NCBI GenBank assembly: GCA_020634235.1
Contig: JACKCB010000003.1
Coordinates: 124,001-188,000, forward strand
Length of the DNA stretch: 64,000 bases
From: Ardenticatenaceae bacterium
GTDB lineage: Bacteria > Chloroflexota > Anaerolineae > Promineifilales > Promineifilaceae
Direction: 5' to 3'
Notes under the pieces: model-generated
Seen by the model: only the letters and a program-made list of their open reading frames with translations
The model's database searches: none
What the model was told of the DNA's origin: nothing
Part shown: in pieces, positions 51,260 to 59,583 of the stretch
Layout of the letters: every line of letters starts with the position of its first letter
How positions within the stretch are numbered: position 1 is the stretch's first letter
Position numbers and translations under genes: made by a program

Positions 51260-52465
51260 CTAGACCGCGGTCCCTTCCGGTATCCAGCGCTTGAGCCACG
51301 TCTCCAGGTCTTCAGGGGAGTTGGCTACCACGGGGGTGAAGCGGGTGCCGGGGTAGTTCTGGGTGAACCAGGCCGCGGTCAGGACACCAGGCCAATGGTG
51401 GGGGTTGACGGCAACCACGTGCCGCTCTTCCAGATCGCCCACGCCGGCGTCATCGGCTGAAAAGCCAATGGTGTAGCGCCCTTCAAAACTACCGCGCGCG
51501 GCGGCCACGGCCCATTTCTCGTTGGCCGTGGGCGGCAGCAGCACGTAAACGCGGCGGTAGCTGGTGCGCGGATCCCCGCTGGGCACGATTTGTGTCTGCC
51601 GTGAGGCGCGTACCAGCCGCTGCGCCAGCAGCCGCGCGCCCCGGTCGCCCACAAAGCGCAGATCGTACAGCCCATCCTCGCCGGTAGAGAAGGTGTAGCG
51701 CCAGACGGTGCGGCCGTCTTCGCGGGTGATGCCCTGGAAGATGGCCGTGGCGAGCTGGTTGTCCGGCCGGCGCACCAGCAGATCGACAAAGGGGAAGTTG
51801 CGGGTGGAGGAGACGATAACCTCTACTAGCTGGTCGGGGTCGGGGTGCTCTGGCTCCAGGTTGATGTGGGTGTCGCCCGGACCAACAATGGTGCGGCTGC
51901 GCTTGTAGCGGCCGATGGGCAGCAGGGCGGCGCTGCGCCAGTAGACGATTTGCTGCCGCTTGGGCAGGCTGGGGGCGGAACTGAGATAGACGGTGATGAT
52001 AGCGGCTTCGGCCTGGGTGGTCAGCCGCAAGGTAACCCAGCGGTCCAGGGCCTGCACGGCTTCGCTCCATTCGATGAGGGGGCTGGTGGGGTCCAGTCCG
52101 CCGGTGGGGTCCAGGCCGATGCGCAGATTGACGTCGCTGCCGTCGCTGCTCCGGCCGGGTGTGTCTTCTTCGCTGGACCAGGCCTGAACATCAATGGACA
52201 ATTCGTAGCGGTTGCCGGGCGCGGCCGGGACCTGCTGCCACAGGCCGGCGACATGGGTGCCGTAGGGGGTGCTGATCTGCTGCACAATCTGGCCATCTAG
52301 CTCGGCCGGGGCACAGGCCGGTTTTTGGTTTTTCCAGCGGGGCATCCCCGGCCGGGGGTCTTGCCACCAGGGGGCCCATCCAATCCCCACTGTCAGGTCA
52401 TCCTCATTGCGGTAAGGATAGAACCCCTCTTCAAAGTAACCGTTTTGCAGCAGATTTTCACTCAT
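51260..52465 (-). CDS. Predicted carbohydrate-binding-type jelly-roll protein
   Basis: 401 aa without a signal peptide. Starts with NLLQNGYFEEGFYPY, the entry signature of CBM-like jelly-roll domains (~1-165), followed by a second beta region (EPEHPDPDQLVEVIVSSTR) and a C-terminal region resembling a peptidoglycan/alpha-beta fold (VVAVNPHHWPGVLTAAWF, conserved NP-H-WP). No family assigned. AGTG-like ribosome site only. Convergent with the FecR/CBM protein. Confidence 0.6.
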   Translation of the reverse strand: MSENLLQNGYFEEGFYPYRNEDDLTVGIGWAPWWQDPRPGMPRWKNQKPACAPAELDGQIVQQISTPYGTHVAGLWQQVPAAPGNRYELSIDVQAWSSEEDTPGRSSDGSDVNLRIGLDPTGGLDPTSPLIEWSEAVQALDRWVTLRLTTQAEAAIITVYLSSAPSLPKRQQIVYWRSAALLPIGRYKRSRTIVGPGDTHINLEPEHPDPDQLVEVIVSSTRNFPFVDLLVRRPDNQLATAIFQGITREDGRTVWRYTFSTGEDGLYDLRFVGDRGARLLAQRLVRASRQTQIVPSGDPRTSYRRVYVLLPPTANEKWAVAAARGSFEGRYTIGFSADDAGVGDLEERHVVAVNPHHWPGVLTAAWFTQNYPGTRFTPVVANSPEDLETWLKRWIPEGTAV

Positions 52466-52509
52466 ATTGCCATCCTTGTGGCGCGTTCTTGCATTCGCGC
52501 GTGCGAACG

Positions 52510-53226
52510 CTAATCAAAGCCCAGGCCGCGCTCTTTGAGCGACACGAAGCGTTGGTGGCCAATGACAAGGTGGTCCAGCACCGAGATGTCCAGCAATTGG
52601 CCGGCCTTGACCAACTGGCGCGTCACGTGGACGTCTTCTGGCGACGGTGAAGGATCACCGGACGGGTGGTTGTGGGCCACAATGACCGCCGCGGCATTTT
52701 CCTTGATGGCCGCCCGGAATAATTCGCCAATGCGCACCACCGACGTGTTCAGGCTACCCACGTAGATGGTGGGCGTGGCCAGCACAGTGTTGCGCGTATC
52801 CAGCAAGATGACGCGGAGATGCTCTTGCTCCAGGAACATCATCTCGGACATCAGCAAGTTGGCCGCGTCGCCAGGCGAGCTCACTTTGGGACGCTCCTGA
52901 GGCTGGGTGGCCGTTAGCCGGCGGCCCAGTTCCAGCGCCGCTTTAATCTCCACCGCTTTGGCCGGGCCTACACCCTTCACCTGCTGCAACTCGGAGATGG
53001 AAGCCCGGGCCAGGCCGGGCAAGCCGCTGAAGTGGGCCAGCAGGCGCTCGGCCAGGCGGACGACATTCTCGCCGCCAACGCCGGTGCGCAGGGTGATGGC
53101 CAGTAATTCGGCGGTGGACAATGCGGGTGCGCCTACCCGTGCCAGCCGTTCGCGCGGCCGCTCTTGCTGGGGCAGGTCGCGGATCATCAGTGTGTAACTG
53201 CTTTCGGTCGATGGCAAATCACTCAT
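52510..53226 (-). CDS. radC: RadC/JAB1-type DNA repair-associated protein
   Basis: 238 aa. N-terminal helix-hairpin-helix (LQQVKGVGPAKAVEIKAALE), C-terminal JAMM domain with VAHNHPSGDPSPSPED metal motif. Family role is disputed; often next to mobile DNA, but here among housekeeping genes. The start is moved to 53226 where GGGAG precedes ATG; the longer frame overlaps the small gene just upstream. Confidence 0.93.
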   Translation of the reverse strand: MSDLPSTESSYTLMIRDLPQQERPRERLARVGAPALSTAELLAITLRTGVGGENVVRLAERLLAHFSGLPGLARASISELQQVKGVGPAKAVEIKAALELGRRLTATQPQERPKVSSPGDAANLLMSEMMFLEQEHLRVILLDTRNTVLATPTIYVGSLNTSVVRIGELFRAAIKENAAAVIVAHNHPSGDPSPSPEDVHVTRQLVKAGQLLDISVLDHLVIGHQRFVSLKERGLGFD

Positions 53227-53243
53227 GATGGGCTCCCGGCCGG

Positions 53244-53414
53244 CTACTCGATGCTCTTGAACAGGATGACCAGTTCTTCCCATTCCTCGGAGCTAAGATG
53301 GAGGCTGATACCGCCCAGCTCGACATGGAAAACGGCTTCGCCTTCTTCGCGGCTGGCCCAAATGATGAAGTTATCGGTTTCGGCAATGATTGGGGATTCT
53401 AGCTGATCGCTCAT
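53244..53414 (-). CDS. Small acidic protein (56 aa), conserved-looking
   Basis: Starts MSDQLESPIIAETDNFIIWA, ends EEWEELVILFKSIE. GAGGTG 5 nt before the ATG. It has the pattern of a beta-rich small domain with acidic surface and no recognised family. It is 17 bp upstream of radC, same strand, so probably co-transcribed. It is below common length cut-offs. Confidence 0.65.
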   Translation of the reverse strand: MSDQLESPIIAETDNFIIWASREEGEAVFHVELGGISLHLSSEEWEELVILFKSIE

Positions 53415-53500
53415 GGTTCACCTCATGCGGTTGGATAGGGTCAAGAGTAGGGTATGATGCAGTCTATTATAGCGGGTGGCAGGCTAACCGGAAAACCGGG

Positions 53501-53529
53501 TTGTCGGAGCGGCCGCCAACTCTTATACT
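53501..53529 (+). promoter_or_regulatory. Predicted promoter of the 165-aa protein gene
   Basis: TTGTCG (53501-53506), 17-bp spacer, TATACT (53524-53529); leader ~33 nt. Divergent from the radC operon. Confidence 0.6.
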
Positions 53530-53569
53530 GTCATACATCTGCAAGCATTGTGTGCATAAGGAGATGGCT

Positions 53570-54067
53570 ATGGCAAGCAATTTGCCCACCTGGGCGATGG
53601 AGAAGGTGACGGTGGGGGATCGCGGCCGGGTTGAGCAAGCTTACCGCCGGAAGACGCTGCAGATTGTCTGGCCGGACGATAAGGGGCTGCGGCGTTGGGC
53701 CAGGGAACAGGGTTGGCCTGCGCCGTGGTTTAGCTTTCATGAAAGATTCATCAAGAAGATGCTGGAAAGTGATACGAACTTTGCCCTGGCGTTGAGCGCA
53801 AGCGGTATTGGGCTGATGATTCCGGTGCAGCGCTACGTTTTTTCAGAGGAGGAACTGCACGAGCTTGATGTGGCTTATGCAGAGCGTTCCTGGCGCTGGC
53901 TGGTGGAAAGTTTGCGAGAAATCCGGCGGGCGGTGGAAGCGGATGTCGTGGTCGAGATTGATGGCCAGCAGCTCAAGAGTTTTGGGAGTTTCTATACCTG
54001 GGCCCACGGGCGCTACCATGTGCTGGAGGATGGCTATGACCCTTGGATTGGGGATGACCGGGCGTGA
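53570..54067 (+). CDS. Conserved hypothetical protein
   Basis: 165 aa from the ATG at 53570, with AAGGAG 6 nt upstream; the frame to 53390 is not needed. Tryptophan-rich, soluble (TWAMEKVTVG, RWAREQGWPAPWFSF, YTWAHGRYHVLEDGYDPW). No domain recognised. It stands alone between the divergent radC operon and a convergent TolB-like gene. Confidence 0.6.
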   Translation: MASNLPTWAMEKVTVGDRGRVEQAYRRKTLQIVWPDDKGLRRWAREQGWPAPWFSFHERFIKKMLESDTNFALALSASGIGLMIPVQRYVFSEEELHELDVAYAERSWRWLVESLREIRRAVEADVVVEIDGQQLKSFGSFYTWAHGRYHVLEDGYDPWIGDDRA

Positions 54068-54090
54068 GGGGGTGAACCCCGGCCGGGAGG

Positions 54091-55035
54091 CTAAGGCGGT
54101 GGCACGGGGGACCAGTGGGGTCGGGTATCCGGCGCGGGGTTTTGGGTGAGGTTGCGCGGCTGCTGCCCGCTGCGATCCATGACGTAAATCTCGTCGTTGC
54201 CGTCGCGGTTGGTGCTGAAGGCGATGTAGCGTCCATCGGGCGACCAGGTGGGGTGGGCGTCGGTGGCGGGGTGGTTGGTCAGGTTGGTCACCCGGCCGGT
54301 GCTCATTTCTAGCAAGTAGATGTCGGCATTTCCTTCAACCGTGCCCTGGAATGCCAGAAAGCGGCCGTCGGGCGAGAAGTCGGGGCGGGCCACCAGGGGG
54401 ATGTCCAGGGCAGGCGCGAAGCCGGTGATGCGGTCGGCGGTTGGATCCCACACTGCCAGGCGGACACCGCTGCCGCGGCAGGGGGTGCTAAAAAGAATCG
54501 TCTGGCCATCGGGCTGCCAGGTGAAGGATTCGGCGCTGGTGCTGGCGCGCACGATGCCTTCCAGGCCACTGCTCAGGCTAATGATGGCCAGCATGTGCGG
54601 CGAGCAGCCGATGTAGGGTGGCCGGTCGGTATAGATGGCCAGTCGCTCCCCGGCCGGGTCCCAACGTGGGTAGAACTCATCATCCACACTATCGCGGGGG
54701 TCGTTGAGCAGGTTTGTGGCCTGCGCCCCGGCCGGGTCCATGATGAAAATGTCGGAACTACCATCGCGGCGGCTGCGGAAGGCAATTTGCCGCCCGTCGG
54801 GCGACCAGGCGGGGTCACTATCCACGGCCGGTTCCGAGGTCAGGCGGGTCAGGCCGCGGCCATCGGCCTGCACCAGGTACAGCTCTTCGTTGCCATCACG
54901 GGTGGAGACGAACAGAATTCCGCTGGTAGGCTCCCCGGCCGGGAGGGCAAAGCGCAATGGTTCCCCGGCCGGATGGCAGGCGATAAGCCCGCCCAACAGG
55001 ACCAGCAGCGACAATTTTCGTATAGACGTGACCAT
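54091..55035 (-). CDS. TolB-like beta-propeller lipoprotein (second copy)
   Basis: 314 aa from ATG 55035 (lipoprotein signal VLLGGLIAC). Mature part has PD40 blades: three clear WSPDGRxIAFxxxRDG and several degenerate, followed by IYVMDRSGQQPRNLTQ. Paralogous to the protein at 19331-20218. Signal plus propeller indicate an envelope protein; role unknown. The frame extends to 55119 but without signal-peptide character. Confidence 0.83.
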   Translation of the reverse strand: MVTSIRKLSLLVLLGGLIACHPAGEPLRFALPAGEPTSGILFVSTRDGNEELYLVQADGRGLTRLTSEPAVDSDPAWSPDGRQIAFRSRRDGSSDIFIMDPAGAQATNLLNDPRDSVDDEFYPRWDPAGERLAIYTDRPPYIGCSPHMLAIISLSSGLEGIVRASTSAESFTWQPDGQTILFSTPCRGSGVRLAVWDPTADRITGFAPALDIPLVARPDFSPDGRFLAFQGTVEGNADIYLLEMSTGRVTNLTNHPATDAHPTWSPDGRYIAFSTNRDGNDEIYVMDRSGQQPRNLTQNPAPDTRPHWSPVPPP

Positions 55036-55084
55036 AAACGAATACAACACGACCCTCACCAGGTACACCAGCGGCGGCCAGCCT

Positions 55085-55249
55085 ATGCACATTGTAAAGC
55101 GGCAGCGGCCGGCACACAAGAAAAGCGGGAGAGCCGATTATTCCCGGAAACGGGCGGGGAGGATGATTGGGGTAGGGGTCATGCTGTTTGTCCTCGGCAT
55201 CATGGCTTTGCGGCGGCCAGGACATCGTCCTGTTCGCATGAGCGGCTAG
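55085..55249 (+). CDS. Possible 54-aa single-pass membrane protein
   Basis: MHIVKRQRPAHKKSG, Arg/Lys-rich head, then one hydrophobic helix MIGVGVMLFVLGIMAL and a basic tail. No convincing Shine-Dalgarno. It is the only candidate in the 312-bp gap 55036-55347, which otherwise holds no visible gene. Low confidence. Confidence 0.25.
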   Translation: MHIVKRQRPAHKKSGRADYSRKRAGRMIGVGVMLFVLGIMALRRPGHRPVRMSG

Positions 55250-55347
55250 TCAGAGGCAATGGTACGGCAGTGACGTCCGGTGGGCGTCCGAGCACTGTCC
55301 GGCCGGGTAGGTAGCCATTTTGCTGAACTGAATTACAATTGGCAGCT

Positions 55348-55659
55348 ATGACACACGAGATACCAAAAAAACCGCGCCGGGTTAGTGATGACGAGGTGCG
55401 GGAGACGATTCTGAGCTTTTGCCGCACGGCCGGTCCAGACGGCAGCGTGCGCCCCGAAGATGTGGCCCGTCACATCCTGCCCGACCATTGGCAAACCCTG
55501 CTGAAGCGCATCCGGCTCACCAGCAAGCAGTTGGCCGTGGCCGGGCAAATTGTCATTCTGCGCAAAGGCCAGCCGGCCGACCCGGACGATGTGAAGGGGC
55601 TAATCCGCCTGCGTATTACCGCGCTGGGGCTGGCGCCGGAGACGCCCCCGGCCGGGTAG
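55348..55659 (+). CDS. DUF3253 protein
   Basis: 103 aa from ATG 55348. Winged-helix-like DUF3253: VRETILSFCRTAGPDGSVRP, HILPDHWQTLLKRIRLTSKQ, VILRKGQPADPDDVKG and IRLR. Family of putative small DNA-binding or S-adenosylmethionine-biology-linked proteins; no function proven. Stand-alone gene ahead of glgB. Confidence 0.85.
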   Translation: MTHEIPKKPRRVSDDEVRETILSFCRTAGPDGSVRPEDVARHILPDHWQTLLKRIRLTSKQLAVAGQIVILRKGQPADPDDVKGLIRLRITALGLAPETPPAG

Positions 55660-55828
55660 CTTCTGAGTGTTGGCCAGGGGCCGGAGCCTGGGGCTGCTTG
55701 CCGGGCCGGTGCCGTCATCCCCGGCCAAGATGGCTGGTCATTTAGGGTGAAAGCGGGCATACTAAGTCATCCCCGTTTACAACGGAGTATTCGCTTTAGC
55801 TGGCCCGCCATTCATTAAGGAGTGCGAG

Positions 55829-58042
55829 ATGAGTCATTCGCTGTCGGCTTCACCCGAAGCCCTGGAAGCCATTGTTTACGGTTATCACGGTGATCCGTTT
55901 GCCGTATTAGGTCCACATGCGTACCAGCAGGAAGGGGTTGATGGGCTGGTTGTCCGGGTCTTTCTGCCGCAGGCGCAGGAGGTGGTGGTGCTGTCCCCGG
56001 CCGGGGCCGAAACCGCCATGCAGCGGGTGCACCCGGCCGGGTTCTTCGAATGCTTCCTGCCCCACCAGAGCCTGCCCTACAGCTACCGCCTGCGCTACAC
56101 CGACTACAACGCCAGCACCGCCGAAGTGGAAGACCCCTACCGCTTTCCTTCCACCCTGTCCGATTACGACGAGTACCTGCTGGCCGAAGGCACCCACGCC
56201 CACAGCTACGAGCGCATCGGAGCCCACCCCACGACGCTGGATGGTGTTGCCGGTACACTGTTTGCCGTTTGGGCTCCCAACGCCCTACGCGTCAGCGTCA
56301 TAGGCAGCTTCAACCAGTGGGATGGCCGGCGGCACCCCATGCGGTTCCATGTAAACAGCGGTATATGGGAGCTGTTCATCCCCGGCCTGGGCCAGGGCAC
56401 GCTCTACAAATACGAACTGAAGACCCGCTACATGGATTACACCGTCGCCAAAACCGACCCCGTAGGCTTCTTCACCGAAATGCGCCCAGACAACGCCTCC
56501 ATCGTCTGGGACATCAACCAATATCAGTGGCAGGATGAAAAGTGGATGGCCGGGCGCGCTCAAAACCAAAACCGGACCGCGCCTATGTGCGTCTACGAGG
56601 TTCACCTCGGCTCCTGGCGGCGCAAGAACGGCTGGGAATGGCTCACCTACACCGACCTGGCGCGCGAACTCGTGCCTTACGTTAAGGAGATGGGCTACAC
56701 GCACATAGAGCTGCTGCCCGTCGCCGAGCACCCCTTCGATGGCTCCTGGGGCTACCAGGTTACTGGTTACTTTGCCCCTACCAGCCGCTTCGGCACGCCC
56801 GATGAATTCATGGCTTTTGTCGATGCCTGTCACCAGGCCGGCATTGGGGTGATCCTGGACTGGGTGCCCGCCCACTTCCCCCGCGACCAACACGGCCTCA
56901 GCTTCTTCGATGGCACATACCTCTATGAACATGCCGACCCGCGCCTGGGCGCTCATCCCGATTGGGGCACGCTCATCTTCAACTTCGGGCGTAACGAAGT
57001 GCGCCAGTTCCTGGTAAGCAACGCCATTTTCTGGCTGGACAAGTATCACATTGACGGTTTGCGCGTAGACGCTGTGGCCTCTATGCTCTATCTGGACTTT
57101 TCACGCGAACCGGGGCAGTGGGTACCCAACCGGTACGGTGGGCGCGAGAACCTGGAGGCAATTGCTTTCCTACGCGAGTTCAATGCACGGGTACACCAGC
57201 AATACCCAGACGTGCTGACTATTGCCGAGGAGTCTACCGCCTGGCCGGCCGTCACCGGCCGGGTAGAAGACGGCGGCCTCGGTTTCGATCTCAAATGGAA
57301 CATGGGCTGGATGCACGACACGCTCCGCTACATGGCCAACGACCCCGTTTACCGCGCCTACCACCACGGTTCGCTCACCTTCTCCTTACTCTATGCCTTC
57401 AGCGAAAAGTTCCTGCTGCCCTTTTCCCACGACGAGGTTGTTCACCTCAAACGCAGCATGCTAGACAAAATGCCCGGCGATGTCTGGCGCCGTTTTGCCA
57501 ATCTGCGCGCCCTCTACGCCTACCAGTACGCCCATCCCGGCAAGAAACTGCTCTTCATGGGCGGCGAATTCGGCCAATGGCGCGAATGGAGCGAGGCCCG
57601 CGCCCTGGATTGGGAAGTGCTGGACCAGGACGAAAAGCACCAGGGTCTGAAACGGCTGGTCAGCGATTTGAACCACCTGTACCAGCAGGAAGCCAGCCTG
57701 CATCAGGTCGATTTCTCATGGGATGGTTTTACCTGGCTGGAGTTCCAGGATAGCCAGCGCAGCGTCCTGGCCTTTGCCCGGCACACGGCCGACCGTCAGG
57801 AGATCATCGCCGTCATCTGCAATTTCACCCCGGTGGTCCGCCATGAATATGCGGTGCCGGTGCTAAAAGGGGGCCGCTATCAGGAGATCCTTAACAGCGA
57901 CGCCCCCGGCTATGGTGGCAGCGGCGTGTTGAATCCCGACCCGCTGGAAACGGCCCCCACGCGCGTGGCTGAGACGCCCTTCTACGTGAAGGTCACGCTG
58001 CCTCCCTTGGGGGTCATCTTCCTGAAATGGTTGGGCGACTAA
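55829..58042 (+). CDS. glgB: 1,4-alpha-glucan branching enzyme
   Basis: Glycogen branching enzyme (GH13_9), cytosolic; makes alpha-1,6 branches. 737 aa with N-terminal CBM48 domains and the catalytic barrel: GLRVDAVASMLYLDFSR with nucleophile Asp414, TIAEEST with acid Glu467, PFSHDEVVHL with Asp535, matching the E. coli spacing. AAGGAG precedes ATG. The gene carries few CCCGGCCGGG copies relative to its length. Confidence 0.97.
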   Translation: MSHSLSASPEALEAIVYGYHGDPFAVLGPHAYQQEGVDGLVVRVFLPQAQEVVVLSPAGAETAMQRVHPAGFFECFLPHQSLPYSYRLRYTDYNASTAEVEDPYRFPSTLSDYDEYLLAEGTHAHSYERIGAHPTTLDGVAGTLFAVWAPNALRVSVIGSFNQWDGRRHPMRFHVNSGIWELFIPGLGQGTLYKYELKTRYMDYTVAKTDPVGFFTEMRPDNASIVWDINQYQWQDEKWMAGRAQNQNRTAPMCVYEVHLGSWRRKNGWEWLTYTDLARELVPYVKEMGYTHIELLPVAEHPFDGSWGYQVTGYFAPTSRFGTPDEFMAFVDACHQAGIGVILDWVPAHFPRDQHGLSFFDGTYLYEHADPRLGAHPDWGTLIFNFGRNEVRQFLVSNAIFWLDKYHIDGLRVDAVASMLYLDFSREPGQWVPNRYGGRENLEAIAFLREFNARVHQQYPDVLTIAEESTAWPAVTGRVEDGGLGFDLKWNMGWMHDTLRYMANDPVYRAYHHGSLTFSLLYAFSEKFLLPFSHDEVVHLKRSMLDKMPGDVWRRFANLRALYAYQYAHPGKKLLFMGGEFGQWREWSEARALDWEVLDQDEKHQGLKRLVSDLNHLYQQEASLHQVDFSWDGFTWLEFQDSQRSVLAFARHTADRQEIIAVICNFTPVVRHEYAVPVLKGGRYQEILNSDAPGYGGSGVLNPDPLETAPTRVAETPFYVKVTLPPLGVIFLKWLGD

Positions 58043-58088
58043 GCAGCGCCACCCACCGCGTAAGCACTGTTTTGCGGCCTCACAGCTA

Positions 58089-58117
58089 TTGGCGGATCTG
58101 TAAACATGTGATAGTAT
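58089..58117 (+). promoter_or_regulatory. Predicted promoter of rpsT
   Basis: TTGGCG (58089-58094), 17-bp spacer, TAGTAT (58112-58117); leader ~65 nt. Confidence 0.5.
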
Positions 58118-58182
58118 TTCAGTCGCTCTCACGCCTCAGTCTTATTGATTAGACTCAGGATTGTATGACGGAGGTATACCAA

Positions 58183-58455
58183 TTGGCTAATACAGCATCA
58201 GCAAAGAAACGCATGCGGCAAAATGAACGTCGCCGCGATCGCAACCGTGTTTACCGTGCTTCGGCCCGGACTTACGTGAAGAAGACCCGCCAGCTTATTG
58301 CTGAGGGGCGTCTTGACGAAGCGGAAGCGGTTGCGCAGCAGGCGTCCAGCACGCTTGATAGGGCAGCGCGCCGGGGCATTATCCACCCGCGCAACGCCGA
58401 TCGCCGCAAAGGCCGCCTGATGGCCGCCCTGGCCGCTGCGCGCCGCCAGGCCTGA
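58183..58455 (+). CDS. rpsT: 30S ribosomal protein S20
   Basis: Small-subunit protein binding 16S rRNA. 90 aa from a TTG start (LANTASAKKRMRQNERRRD), with GGAGG 8 nt upstream; the in-frame ATG at 58165 would put the Shine-Dalgarno inside the coding region. Family features are the ANxxSAKKRxRQ start, basic helices, and HPRNADRRKGRLMAAL. Monocistronic with a strong terminator. Confidence 0.97.
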   Translation: MANTASAKKRMRQNERRRDRNRVYRASARTYVKKTRQLIAEGRLDEAEAVAQQASSTLDRAARRGIIHPRNADRRKGRLMAALAAARRQA

Positions 58456-58551
58456 CCACGCCTTACGACGCCCGACACAACTGCGTTTCTTAGACGCTTA
58501 GACGTATTCTGTGGCCCCCTGGCCACCAAATTGATCGTCGCGAGAACTTAC

Positions 58552-58579
58552 AGCACCACCCTTCGGTGGTGCTTTTTTT
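58552..58579 (+). terminator. Intrinsic terminator of rpsT
   Basis: 9-bp stem AGCACCACC / GGTGGTGCT with loop CTTC and a run of seven T. Confidence 0.93.
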
Positions 58580-58629
58580 GCTTCCTACCCTTGGGGAGGG
58601 GAACCTACCCCAGGGACGTAGACGCGGCC

Positions 58630-59337
58630 TTATCCGGACTGGTCTACCTGGTTGCGGTGAGGTTGGGGATAGAAGATGTAGCCCCGGCCGCGTACCGTAA
58701 TGAGGCGAACCGGTCGCCCCGGCTCAGGCTCAATGGCTTCCCGAATCCAGCGAATGTGTACGTCGAGGGTGCGCGTGTCGCCCAGGTATGTCGTTTGCCA
58801 GACGTTGTGCATGATTTGCTCGCGGGTGACAAGCTGGTTGGGGTGGCGCACAAACTCTTCCAGCAGGCGTACAAGGCGCGGGGTCAGGTGGACCTCATCT
58901 TTGCCGTTCAGGACCACTGAACGGCGATTCAAGAAGAGGGCCAGGTCGCCTGCCCGCACGATCTCTTCTTTCAGCTCATCGGGCGGCAGCAGGGTGCGAA
59001 TGCGGTTGAGCAGTTTGCGGGCGGTGAATGGCCTGGCCAGATAGAGGGTGGCCTGGGCGTGAGTGTTAGGCTCGGCCCCGGCCGGGTAGGTGAGAATGAT
59101 CGGATGGTCGGCCAACAGACGACGCATCTGGCGGCAGCTACGCACGCCGCTAGTTCGCATGGAGGCCGCATCAAATACCACCAGGTGTGGTAACGGCCCT
59201 TCTTGTTGCAGATAATCCAGCGCCGCGCCGCTGGTATGGATCAGCGTGACCTGGTAACCTGCCTTGCGCAGGGGGCCAACGAGTGAAGCTTCGCCCACTC
59301 GCTCTCCCTCTAGCAGCAGGATGTTCTGTTGCTCCAT
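58630..59337 (-). CDS. OmpR-type response regulator with atypical receiver
   Basis: 235 aa. C-terminal winged-helix DNA-binding domain is intact (LTPRLVRLLEEFVRHPNQLV, TLDVHIRWIREAI, VRGRGYIF). The receiver is abnormal: the acidic DD pair is a lone Glu (LLLEGE), the phospho-acceptor strand reads VVFDAASM, and the conserved Lys before the Pro-Phe is replaced (YLARPF). It may respond without phosphorylation. No histidine kinase is adjacent. A TATAAT lies 45 nt before its ATG. Confidence 0.85.
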   Translation of the reverse strand: MEQQNILLLEGERVGEASLVGPLRKAGYQVTLIHTSGAALDYLQQEGPLPHLVVFDAASMRTSGVRSCRQMRRLLADHPIILTYPAGAEPNTHAQATLYLARPFTARKLLNRIRTLLPPDELKEEIVRAGDLALFLNRRSVVLNGKDEVHLTPRLVRLLEEFVRHPNQLVTREQIMHNVWQTTYLGDTRTLDVHIRWIREAIEPEPGRPVRLITVRGRGYIFYPQPHRNQVDQSG

Positions 59338-59381
59338 TACGTTAACTCATCCGGCACAAACTGGCGAAAAATGATGCCGTC

Positions 59382-59409
59382 ATTATAGGGGTAAACAGGT
59401 CTGGTGCAA
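59382..59409 (-). promoter_or_regulatory. Predicted promoter of the response regulator
   Basis: Minus strand: TTGCAC (59409-59404), 16-bp spacer, TATAAT (59387-59382). Confidence 0.5.
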
Positions 59410-59583
59410 GCCATTGGCAGTTAGAGTTTGGGCGCTGCGGACTGCCGGCAGTAGAGGCTGTGGCTTAGGAATGACCAGCGCGCTGGCCCACTGCCGCGGG
59501 TCGTATGCGCCAATCTGCGATAGAATAGGCTCTGGCTGGCAGTGCCCCCGGCCGGGATAGGAATAGTGAGCAACCATTCACCC

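Noticed and set aside
58165..58182. ATG start for rpsT six codons upstream
   Set aside because: Its own first codons contain the GGAGG; the TTG at 58183 gives the family N-terminus.
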